From Nocardioides sp. (GTDB taxonomy: Bacteria; Actinomycetota; Actinomycetes; Propionibacteriales; Nocardioidaceae): a stretch of 37,420 nucleotides of DNA. Each line of letters begins with the position of its first letter. Within the stretch, counting starts at the first letter, position 1. The position numbers were made by a program, and so were the translations under genes. Below, piece after piece: positions 30,328-37,420 of this stretch. The stretch lies in the NCBI GenBank assembly GCA_026786275.1, contig JAJAYJ010000072.1, positions 1-37,420 of the forward strand, written 5' to 3'. A model generated the notes under the pieces. That model ran no database searches and was not told the origin of the DNA. It saw nothing but the letters and a program-made list of their open reading frames with translations.

Positions 30328-31920
30328 TCAGCACTCCAGGCCGTCCTCGGGCACCGCGTCGTCGACGAGGTAGCTCTCGAGGGTGTCGTCGATGCACTCG
30401 TTGCCGGAGTTGTAGGCGGTGTGGCCGTCGCCGTCGCGGCTGACCAGGACGCCGGACTCCAGCTGGCCGGCCAGGTTGACGGCCCACTGGTAAGGCGTGG
30501 CCGGGTCGCGGGAGGTGCCGACCACGACGATCGGGGCTGCGCCCGCACCAGTGATGGTCGGGGCCAGCGCCGCGGCCTTCGTCTGCACGCCCGAGCAGTT
30601 GGTCAGGCTCCACGCGAACACCGCTCCGAAGGTCGGCGAGGCCGCCTCGAACTCCGCGACCTGCGCGGGCACCTCGCCGGCCGTGATCGAGGACGAGTCG
30701 TCGAGACAGTTGATGGCGTAGTTGGCCTCGGTGCTGTTGTCGGTGTAGCCGTCGGCCCCGCGCGAGGTGTAGAGGTCGGAGAGCTGCAGCAGCAACGTGC
30801 CGTCGCCGCCCATGCCGGAGCGCAGGGCCTGGCTCAGCACGACCCAGTAGTCACGGTTGTAGAGCGGCGCCACGATGCCGTAGAACGCGTTGCCCACCGT
30901 CAGGTCGCGGTCCAGGTCGGTCGGCAGCGGGTTCTCGTCGACCTGGTCGGTGAACGTCTTGATCGCGGCGATACCCGTGTCGACGTCCTCACCCAGGAAG
31001 CAGGAGGACGTCTCGTCCACACAGTTCTGCACGTAGGCCCGCAGCGCGGTCTCGAAGCCGGTGGCCTGCTGCAGGTTGAGGTCACGGTTGGTCAGCGTCG
31101 GGTCGACCGCCCCGTCGAGCACGAACCGACCCACCTTGGTCGGGAACAGCTCGGCGTAGGTCGCACCCAGCTTGGTGCCGTACGACGCACCGAAGTAGTC
31201 GAGGCGGTCGCGGCCGAGCGCCGCCCGCAGCACGTCCATGTCGCGGGCCGCCTCCACGGTCGAGACGTGGCTGGCGAGATCGCCCGACAGCTGCACGCAG
31301 CCGGCCCCGATCCGCTGGGTCGCCTCGGCGTAGGCCTGCGTCTCGGCCGGGGTCTCGGGGTCAGGGTCGCCGGCGACGTAGGCGTCGAGCTGGGTGTCAC
31401 TGAGGCAGTCGACCGGGTCGCTCTCACCGGTGCCGCGGGGGTCGAAGCCGACGATGTCGAAGTTGTCGGTCAGCCGGTCCCGGAAGACCTGGGCGGCGGA
31501 CGCGGCGTAGCTGGTGCCGGGTGCTCCCGGGCCGCCCGGGTTCACCACGAGGGAACCGACCCGCTGGTCCGGCTCGGCGGCGGGCACCTTCAGCAGGGCC
31601 AGGTCGATGGTCTCGCCCGTCGGCTGCTCGTAGTCGAGCGGCACGCTCAGCGTGGCGCACTCGTTGCCCTGGCCGCATGCGCTCCAGTCGAGGGTCTGGG
31701 AGTAGTAGGTGTCCAGGCCCGGCGACGGCGACTTGGACGCACCCGGATCCGGCTGGTCGCCGACCGGCTCGCGCGAGGGTGCCTGGCTGGGGGCCGCGGG
31801 GGACGAGCCGCGGTCGTCGCCGCGGGAGGAGGCCAGCGCCGACAGGGCCGCCACCGCACCGCCGACCACCAGGACGAGGGCCAGGACCCCGGCGACCACG
31901 GTCACGACACGACGACTCAC
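30328..31920 (-). CDS. Exported alpha/beta hydrolase, tripeptidyl aminopeptidase-like
   Basis: A 530-residue protein with an N-terminal hydrophobic anchor (about 5-30), a Ser/Pro-rich linker to 68 and an S33-type peptidase domain. NPGGPG at 127-132 is the oxyanion loop, GASYGT at 244-249 the nucleophile elbow with Ser246, and SRDPATP and DGDGHTAY near the C-terminus supply Asp and His in a TAP-like C-terminal domain. Paired cysteines are consistent with export. The GTG start overlaps the holB stop by four bases, so this envelope peptidase is translationally coupled to a replication gene, an order I recall from other Nocardioides-like genomes. Confidence 0.88.
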   Translation of the reverse strand: MSRRVVTVVAGVLALVLVVGGAVAALSALASSRGDDRGSSPAAPSQAPSREPVGDQPDPGASKSPSPGLDTYYSQTLDWSACGQGNECATLSVPLDYEQPTGETIDLALLKVPAAEPDQRVGSLVVNPGGPGAPGTSYAASAAQVFRDRLTDNFDIVGFDPRGTGESDPVDCLSDTQLDAYVAGDPDPETPAETQAYAEATQRIGAGCVQLSGDLASHVSTVEAARDMDVLRAALGRDRLDYFGASYGTKLGATYAELFPTKVGRFVLDGAVDPTLTNRDLNLQQATGFETALRAYVQNCVDETSSCFLGEDVDTGIAAIKTFTDQVDENPLPTDLDRDLTVGNAFYGIVAPLYNRDYWVVLSQALRSGMGGDGTLLLQLSDLYTSRGADGYTDNSTEANYAINCLDDSSSITAGEVPAQVAEFEAASPTFGAVFAWSLTNCSGVQTKAAALAPTITGAGAAPIVVVGTSRDPATPYQWAVNLAGQLESGVLVSRDGDGHTAYNSGNECIDDTLESYLVDDAVPEDGLEC

Positions 31921-33089
31921 CGAGCACTCCCTTCAGAAACGAGCAGAGACACCATCATCGCCTCGAGCGCCAAGGCGATGGGCACGTTGAACTCCAACAT
32001 CTGCTCGCGGGCCTCGAAGATCGAGTCGATCCGGCGGAGGTTGAGCTCGGGGGTGGCGGAGCGGACGACGGTCTCGACGTCGGGCCGGATCTCCTCGTTG
32101 ACCAGCGTCCCGACGGCCCCCGAGGCCAGGGCGATCGCGTCCCGGTAGACCGAGACCAGGTCCATCAGCGCCCGGTCCACCATGTCGAGGTGGCGGCGCT
32201 TGGCCCGGGTCTTCTGGCCCCGCTCGAGCGCGGCCAGGGCCGGGGAGTACTCACGCGGGCGCCGCCCCCGCTCGACCACGCCGTACGTCGTGTCGAGGTC
32301 GGTCTTCTCGCGGGCGTCGAGCTGCCCGGTCAGCGCGTCGGCCTCCTCCTTCGTCATCTCGACCAGGTTGGTGGCCGCGCGCATGCAGGAGCCGAGCGAC
32401 GTCAGGCGGGCCGGGTAGGCCACGACCTCGCGGCGCCGGTTGCGGGTCGCCTCGTCACGGGCCAGCGCCCTTGCCCGGCCGATGTGGCCCTGGCTGGCGC
32501 GGGCGGCGTACGCCGCCAGCGCCTCGCCGACGCCGTCGCGACGCACCAGGAAGCCGGCCACCTCAGCGGTGCTGGGGGTGGTGAGGGTGACCAGGCGGCA
32601 GCGGGAGCGGATCGTGGGCAGCAGGTCCTCGACGGTGGGGGCGCACAGCATCCAGACCGTGCGGGGCGTCGGCTCCTCGATCGCCTTCAGCAGGGCGTTG
32701 CAGGCCTGGTCGGTGAGCCGGTCGGCGTCCTCGATGACCAGGATCTGCCAGCGTCGACCGGCCGGGGCGAGCGCGGCCCGGCGGACCAGGTCACGTACCT
32801 CGTCGACACCGATCGACAGCTTCTGGGTGGTGATCACGTCGACGTCGGCGTGACTGCCGGCCAGCACGGTGTGGCACTGGTGGCAGGTGCCGCAGCCGAC
32901 ACCCGTCTCGCACTGCAGCGCGGCGGCGAACGCAATCGCGGCGTTGGAGCGACCCGAGCCCGGCGGCCCGGTGAACAGCCAGGCGTGGCTCATGCCGTGC
33001 CCGGACGCAGCGGTGGCCAGGCTCTCGGCCACCGCGCGCTGTCCGACCAGGTCGTCCCACACCGTGGCGGCCGCCGGCAGCGTCGTCAC
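31917..33089 (-). CDS. holB: DNA polymerase III subunit delta' (clamp loader)
   Basis: A 390-residue AAA+ protein starting VTTLPAAATVWDDLVGQ. GPPGSGRS at 41-48 is a P-loop with Arg in place of the Lys, as expected for the non-hydrolysing delta' subunit. Cys60, Cys66, Cys69 and Cys72 form the zinc site, and LVIEDADRLTDQACNALLKA and EEPTPRT follow. It is part of the complex that loads the sliding clamp. The GTG start overlaps the tmk stop by four bases; a longer open frame upstream lies antisense-free inside tmk and is not used. Confidence 0.92.
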   Translation of the reverse strand: MTTLPAAATVWDDLVGQRAVAESLATAASGHGMSHAWLFTGPPGSGRSNAAIAFAAALQCETGVGCGTCHQCHTVLAGSHADVDVITTQKLSIGVDEVRDLVRRAALAPAGRRWQILVIEDADRLTDQACNALLKAIEEPTPRTVWMLCAPTVEDLLPTIRSRCRLVTLTTPSTAEVAGFLVRRDGVGEALAAYAARASQGHIGRARALARDEATRNRRREVVAYPARLTSLGSCMRAATNLVEMTKEEADALTGQLDAREKTDLDTTYGVVERGRRPREYSPALAALERGQKTRAKRRHLDMVDRALMDLVSVYRDAIALASGAVGTLVNEEIRPDVETVVRSATPELNLRRIDSIFEAREQMLEFNVPIALALEAMMVSLLVSEGSAR

Positions 33090-33742
33090 CGGACCCTCCG
33101 GGTCGCCCGGACCAGCCACGGCAGCACGCGTCGGCGCACCTGCTCGGCGATGTCGTCGACCGGGGCCCGGGCGTCGATGACGAGGTAGTGCTCGTCGTCC
33201 GCGGCAGCCATCCGGGTGAACGCCTCGCGCACCCGCTGGTGGAACTCCAGGGACTCGCCCTCGATCCGGTCGCGACCCTCGAAGCGCCCGAGCCCCTGCG
33301 CCGGCTCGAGGTCGAGGACCACGGTCAGGTGCGGGCGCAGGTCGTGGGTCGCCCACCGCGCCACCCGCTCCACCTCCGCGACCGGCAGGGGTCGCCCGGC
33401 GCCCTGGTAGGCCAGCGTCGAGTCGACGTACCGGTCGGTGATGACAACGCTGCCGCGCGCCAGCGCGGGCGCCACCACCGTGTCGACGTGCTCGGCCTTG
33501 TCGGCGGCGTACAGCAGCGCCTCCGTGCGGTCCGAGAGCTCACCGGTCTCGGGGCTCAGCACGATCCGACGCAGCTCGCGACCCACGAGCGTGTCGCCGG
33601 GCTCGAAGGTGAGCAGAGCGTCGTAACCCTCGTCGGTCAGCCACTCGCGGAGTCGCCGCGACTGCGTGGACTTACCCGAGCCCTCGCCGCCCTCGAAGCA
33701 CACGAAGACCCCGCGGTCGACGTAGACACCGGGGTAGCTCAC
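33086..33742 (-). CDS. tmk: Thymidylate kinase
   Basis: A 218-residue kinase. FEGGEGSGKST at 16-26 is the P-loop and DRYVDSTLAYQG at 103-114 the dTMP-binding DRY motif; the lid region contains GRFEGRDRIEGESLEFHQRV. The enzyme phosphorylates dTMP to dTDP. I chose GTG 33742 (VSYPGVYV) because family members start there; GTG or ATG codons upstream extend into non-conserved sequence. First gene of the tmk-holB-peptidase operon, all overlapping by four bases. Confidence 0.92.
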   Translation of the reverse strand: MSYPGVYVDRGVFVCFEGGEGSGKSTQSRRLREWLTDEGYDALLTFEPGDTLVGRELRRIVLSPETGELSDRTEALLYAADKAEHVDTVVAPALARGSVVITDRYVDSTLAYQGAGRPLPVAEVERVARWATHDLRPHLTVVLDLEPAQGLGRFEGRDRIEGESLEFHQRVREAFTRMAAADDEHYLVIDARAPVDDIAEQVRRRVLPWLVRATRRVR

Positions 33743-33888
33743 GGCGACGAACCTACGAGGTCGCGCCGACAACAGCGAGCGCAGGGCCCGCGGCGCCCCT
33801 TCCACAGGTTGCCTGCGACCCCTCCCGTACGGCGCCCCGCGTGGTTAACCTGAGCGCGACGTCGAGTTCGCTCGGGAAGGGATGTCAC

Positions 33889-34446
33889 ATGAGGCCACCA
33901 CTCCTCGTCGTGTCGCTGCTCGTGGCGGTGGTCCTCGTCGGCTGCGCGGACGACCCTGAACCGGAGGCCGCGCCTTCTGAGTCGACGACCCCACAGTCGA
34001 GCGCGGCACCGAGTCCCCTATCAAGCTCACTGGCTCCGTCCTCAAGCCCGACTGTCGCCGAAACCGAGTCGGCAGCCGACTTTATTCAGCGTTGGCTGGA
34101 CCTCAGCACGAACATGCAAAGTTCGGGCGACGCGACTGAGTATCTTGCGATCACATCGAACTGCAAACCATGCAAACAGCTTGCCCATCGCGTCGAGCGT
34201 TACTACCGAGCCGGCGGTTATGTGCGATTTGGGGGGCAGCAAGCGATTTCGTCGGAGAAGGTTCCGTCCACAGGTGGCGTCACGGTACTTCGCACCGTTG
34301 TCGAGGCCGAACCGACTCGGTACAGGACCTCGGCGTCGGCGCCGGTACAAACGTTCGAAGGGGGACAAGAAACGCTTGAGGTCGTTCTAATTGGCTCCCC
34401 TGCAAGCGGCTGGTCGTTGAACAACTACCTACGCGTTGCCCGATGA
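33889..34446 (+). CDS. DUF6318-like lipoprotein
   Basis: A 185-residue lipoprotein. The signal peptide PPLLVVSLLVAVVLVGC ends in a lipobox with Cys19. A Ser/Pro/Thr linker (to about 60) leads to a small domain beginning AADFIQRWLDLSTNMQSSGD and containing CKPCKQLAHRVERYYRAGG, the pattern of DUF6318. Function unknown. GAAGGG lies before the ATG. From about 34030 the DNA is visibly less GC-rich than the signal-peptide part. Its stop overlaps the start of the next gene (ATGA). Confidence 0.78.
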   Translation: MRPPLLVVSLLVAVVLVGCADDPEPEAAPSESTTPQSSAAPSPLSSSLAPSSSPTVAETESAADFIQRWLDLSTNMQSSGDATEYLAITSNCKPCKQLAHRVERYYRAGGYVRFGGQQAISSEKVPSTGGVTVLRTVVEAEPTRYRTSASAPVQTFEGGQETLEVVLIGSPASGWSLNNYLRVAR

Positions 34447-35264
34447 AGAATCTTGGATTCGTTCTCTCGATGTTCGTGGTGGCGGCCACCTTCGTAGGGA
34501 TCGCGTCCGGCGCCCACTCAGCGCCGTCATGCGCATCGGCCGCGTCCTTGAACACGGTGACCTCTCAATGCGTCACTGAAGGACAAGACGTGGATCAAGC
34601 CGTGAGCTCGGTGCCCCAGGGCACGGTCTATGAAAGCCGCATCATCTGCGCCGAGGGCGCCGCCACCGGCCTGTGCACCAACCCGCAGTACTGCGCTGCA
34701 CCACCCGGATCCATCCGCCACACCATCTTCCGGAGCGAGGACGGCGGGCAGACGTTCGTCCAGATCGGCGAGGCCTGTCTGCTGCCCGATCAGGCCCCCG
34801 ATCCCGCAGCCCCCGTCATCACCCCCGACCTCGTAGCCGCGGCGTTCGCCGAGCTCGACTGGCCCCGGTCCGAGCTCACCATCCAGCCGCCAGGCGGACG
34901 CACCCTGGTCAACCTGGCCACGAACTTCCTCACCACCAACACCGCGGCCACCAGTCAGACCGTCCCGCTGCTCGGGCAGCAGGTCGAGATCGAGGCCACC
35001 CCCGCCTCCTGGACCTGGCAGCACGGTGACGGCACCACCCAGACGACCGACCAGCCCGGCACGGCGTACCCCGACCTCACGATCACCCACACCTACCTCG
35101 ACGCCGACACCACCGCCAGCGTCTCGGTCGACACCACCTACACCGGCCGCTACCGGATCAACGCCGGACCCTGGAACGCCATCCCCACCACCCGCACCAT
35201 CACCGGGACCCCCGCGGCGCTCCAGATCGTGCCCGCGACCCCGCAGCTGGTCGGCGCGCAGTGA
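34443..35264 (+). CDS. Secreted protein with PKD-like domain
   Basis: A 273-residue exported protein. Residues 1-27 are a signal peptide. The N-terminal part has several Cys (SCASAASLNTVTSQC, ICAEGAATGLCTNPQYC). Residues about 175-235 resemble a PKD repeat, with WTWQHGDGTTQTT and ITHTYLDADT. The gene starts inside the stop codon of the DUF6318 lipoprotein, so the two probably act together at the cell surface. Its first ~170 bases are AT-richer than the rest. No catalytic motif is visible. Confidence 0.78.
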   Translation: MKNLGFVLSMFVVAATFVGIASGAHSAPSCASAASLNTVTSQCVTEGQDVDQAVSSVPQGTVYESRIICAEGAATGLCTNPQYCAAPPGSIRHTIFRSEDGGQTFVQIGEACLLPDQAPDPAAPVITPDLVAAAFAELDWPRSELTIQPPGGRTLVNLATNFLTTNTAATSQTVPLLGQQVEIEATPASWTWQHGDGTTQTTDQPGTAYPDLTITHTYLDADTTASVSVDTTYTGRYRINAGPWNAIPTTRTITGTPAALQIVPATPQLVGAQ

Positions 35265-35318
35265 TGGTGATGCTCGACCGGGGACTCAGCGCTCGGGTGG
35301 GGCAGGACGCAACGCACC

Positions 35319-36551
35319 TCACTGCCTCGTGATGAACGCGACCTTCCCGTCACGAAGCGTGGTGGTCCGGTAGGTCGGGTCGTGAGCACGGGCGTGGTGG
35401 CGCGGGCAGAGCAGGCGGCCGGTCGTCACGTCCGTCGTGCCGCCCAGGTGCCACGGGATCTGGTGGTGGGCGTGGCAGAGCCCGGGTGGCCAGTCGCACC
35501 CCTGCGCCGTGCAGCCGCCGTCACGCAGACCGAGGGCGATGCGCTGGGTCTTGGTGTGGAAGCGGGTCTGCCGGCCCAGGTCGAGGACCTGCGACGACGT
35601 GCCGAGGACCGCGGGGATGATCCCGGCCTGGCAGGCGAGTCGACGGGCTTCGGATGCGGTCAGGGACTCGCCGGTGTCGAGCTGGGCGAGCAGGCCGTCG
35701 AGGGGCATGGTGACGACCACGGTGGCGGCGACGCCGCCGGCGTCGGGCAGCCGGTCGGCGGGGTAGCGCTCCACGTAGTGCAGGAACGCCCGGCCCAGCT
35801 TCTCCGCGCTCGGTCGGAGGACGGCGCGGCCCTCGACCGCAGCCTGGTGCTTGGGTGCAGACAGAGCGAGCAGCGCCTTCCTGAGCATCGCACCGTGCAA
35901 CGCGGGCAGGGTGAACCGGCCGTGGACCTTTCCCTGGCCGTCGTCGACCATCGAGAACCGCGCCGCGGCGGCGGCGTCGCGCTCCTGGGACGCCAGGATC
36001 GCGGCCTCGTGGGCCTCACCCACCTCCGGCGCCACGACGGACAGCAGGTGCTGGCCGAGCTTGCGGAGCGCCTTGGCGTCGTGGCTGCGGGCCAGCGTCA
36101 GCAGGTGGGTCTCCGCCTGCTCGAGCACGCCCTGATCCAGACCGGCGGGCAACGCGTCGAGGGCGTCGATGATCACGCCAGCCTGGTCGGCCAGCAGATC
36201 TCCGAGCGCCCACGCGGCCGCCAGCGCCGGGCGTCCTCTCACCCGTGACGCCAGCACGGTCTTGCGGTGCGCCGCCGCCCGGGTCTGCTGCGTCTCGTGC
36301 GCCCACCAGGTCGCGGTCGACGTGGCCCCGTTCAGGTCCTCGACCGCGACGTCCTGGGCGTGCGCGGCCAGGCGCAGCTCGAGCGCCGCCACCCGGGCGG
36401 CGAGCCGTGTCAGTGAGGCCAGCGCGTGCGCGGCCTCCGTCTGGGTCATCGACCAGACCGGCAGGTCGGGCGCCGTGTCGAGCTCGTCGTGCAGCCGGGC
36501 GGCCAACGCCGAGACCGGGTGGCCCCGCGTGGGTGTCGGCGGCTGCGTCAT
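35319..36551 (-). CDS. DUF222 domain protein with C-terminal HNH endonuclease
   Basis: A 410-residue protein. Residues 20-320 are helical DUF222 sequence; the C-terminus has an HNH site with CTAQGCDWP, CHAHHQIPWHLGG and LLCPRHHARAHD, so the zinc and metal ligands look complete. These genes occur in many copies in Nocardioidaceae and mycobacteria, sometimes linked to mobile elements; their biological role is not settled. ATG 36551 has GGGG upstream; a TTG at 36563 would add four residues. Confidence 0.88.
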   Translation of the reverse strand: MTQPPTPTRGHPVSALAARLHDELDTAPDLPVWSMTQTEAAHALASLTRLAARVAALELRLAAHAQDVAVEDLNGATSTATWWAHETQQTRAAAHRKTVLASRVRGRPALAAAWALGDLLADQAGVIIDALDALPAGLDQGVLEQAETHLLTLARSHDAKALRKLGQHLLSVVAPEVGEAHEAAILASQERDAAAAARFSMVDDGQGKVHGRFTLPALHGAMLRKALLALSAPKHQAAVEGRAVLRPSAEKLGRAFLHYVERYPADRLPDAGGVAATVVVTMPLDGLLAQLDTGESLTASEARRLACQAGIIPAVLGTSSQVLDLGRQTRFHTKTQRIALGLRDGGCTAQGCDWPPGLCHAHHQIPWHLGGTTDVTTGRLLCPRHHARAHDPTYRTTTLRDGKVAFITRQ

Positions 36552-36617
36552 GACCCCATTCAAGCCGCCGGCGCCGACATTGCGACGCCGACATCAGGGG
36601 TCATCCACAGGGCTCGA

Positions 36618-37379
36618 TCAACCCGCCGCCAGCGCGCGGCTGACCCGCGTCATCGAGGTCACCAGGCCCTCAACGACGCCGCCGGCGAACCGGTCGGCCG
36701 GGCCCGAGACCGACAGCGCGGCTAGGACCAGGCCACCCACCTCGACGGGCACCGCGACGCAGCGGATCCCGGTCTCCTGCTCCTCCTCGTCACCCGCCCA
36801 CCCCTGCCCGACGACCAGATCCAGCTCGCGGTCGAAGGCACCGAGGTCGGTGATGGTGGCCGGGGTCCGCCATGGCAGCCCGGTGCGGCCCAGGACCGCG
36901 AGCGCCTGGTCCCGGGGCAGACCGGCCAGCAGCACCTTGCCCACCGCGGTCGAGTGCGGCTGCACGTGCCGGCCGACCTCGGCGAACATCCGCAGGGTGT
37001 GCGGCGAGGAGACCTGGGCGACGTACACGACCTCGTCGCCCTCGAGGACCGCGAGGTTCGCGGTCTCCCCCGACAGCGACACGAGCTCGACGAGGTGGGG
37101 TCGGGCGCTGCGCGCCAACGAGCGCAGGGCTGCGTCGCTCAGACGGACCGCGGAGCTGCCCATGCTGTACTTGCGGCCCTCGCTGCGACGTACGTAGCCC
37201 CGCGCCTGCATGGTCTGCAGCAACCGGTGCACGGTGCCCTGGGGCAGCCCGGTCCGCTCCGCGATCTCCACGATCCCCAGCGGCTGCGGGGCGGCCGCGA
37301 GGCACTCGAGCAGGTCGAGGGCACGATCCACCGACTGGACGGACCCGGGCGGGGGGGGGGCCGGGGGGGGGGGGCGCAA
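36618..37379 (-). CDS. IclR family transcriptional regulator, start uncertain
   Basis: About 240 residues of an IclR regulator. SVQSVDRALDLLECLAAAPQ begins the winged helix (TGLPQGTVHRLLQTMQARGY). The effector domain contains GETANLAVLEGDEVVYVAQV, HSTAVGKVLLAGLP and GIRCVAVPV. The true start falls in or beyond a G-rich, error-prone stretch (after 37347), so the first residues (a run of Pro) are not reliable. Targets are unknown; IclR proteins of this type control glyoxylate or aromatic catabolism. Confidence 0.83.
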   Translation of the reverse strand: MRPPPPAPPPPGSVQSVDRALDLLECLAAAPQPLGIVEIAERTGLPQGTVHRLLQTMQARGYVRRSEGRKYSMGSSAVRLSDAALRSLARSARPHLVELVSLSGETANLAVLEGDEVVYVAQVSSPHTLRMFAEVGRHVQPHSTAVGKVLLAGLPRDQALAVLGRTGLPWRTPATITDLGAFDRELDLVVGQGWAGDEEEQETGIRCVAVPVEVGGLVLAALSVSGPADRFAGGVVEGLVTSMTRVSRALAAG

Positions 37380-37420
37380 AAAAAACGCCCCGCGGGGGGG
37401 GGGCCCACCCCGGGCCCGCC
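37345..37420. other. Low-quality homopolymer-rich contig end
   Basis: Runs of G up to 14, then an A9 run and further G and C runs replace normal codon structure and break the IclR gene's N-terminus. This looks like read-end error rather than biology. Confidence 0.8.

Noticed and set aside
30421-32148. Plus-strand open frame of 575 codons
   Set aside because: Antisense to the S33 peptidase and holB; no recognisable domain.

Overview
The window is high-GC DNA with dense, strand-mixed genes and many GTG starts with 4-nt overlaps. A SigK-type ECF sigma factor, a DUF222/HNH protein, a DUF6318 lipoprotein with a PKD-like partner, a CrtY-type lycopene cyclase and a DUF4389 membrane protein together suggest an actinobacterium. 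Nocardioidaceae is my best guess, by family resemblance only. The left edge cuts a lutA-like gene. The last ~75 bases are homopolymer-rich and look like contig-end error.

Layout. 1-2530: lutA start, DHA2-type MFS exporter and an OhrR-type MarR sensor (all minus). 2638-5409 (plus, apart from one minus-strand micro-ORF): sigK, then an mhqO/mhqD-like quinone/electrophile detoxification pair. That pair starts behind a promoter overlapped by an 18-bp palindrome that fits the RosR operator consensus as I remember it. 5526-7707 (minus): lipoprotein, DUF350 protein and glutathionylspermidine-synthase-like ATP-grasp ligase, resembling enterobacterial yjf/ygi clusters. 7861-9183: RluA-family pseudouridine synthase and DUF2237 protein. 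9374-10535: VOC protein and an unknown. 10553-11779: flavohemoglobin. 12923-14074: lycopene cyclase. 14291-16390: MMPL transporter, converging on a frameshifted DUF4389 gene. 17579-18484: epimerase.

The most interesting stretch is 18697-25144. On the minus strand a radical SAM protein with a TusA-like N-terminal domain, a DoxX/DoxD-like membrane protein, a PhnD-like binding lipoprotein, a PhnC-like ATPase and a fused double PhnE-like permease form one tight operon. A class I methyltransferase is divergent. The gene set suggests uptake and processing of a small oxyanion, with selenium or sulfur more likely than phosphonate.

25301-29005 is a mobile-DNA scar. A partial copy of a tRNA-Thr 3' end lies at 25301-25336 and the intact tRNA-Thr(CGT) at 28930-29005. 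Between them are a Tat-secreted CehA/McbA-type PHP-like hydrolase of clearly lower GC, a wrecked IS3 element with an IS21 istA fragment inside it, a terminator and a truncated tRNA-Arg. After it come a zinc-ribbon-like mini-protein, a LysR regulator, the overlapping tmk-holB-protease operon, the DUF6318/PKD pair, a DUF222-HNH protein and an IclR regulator cut by the poor end sequence.
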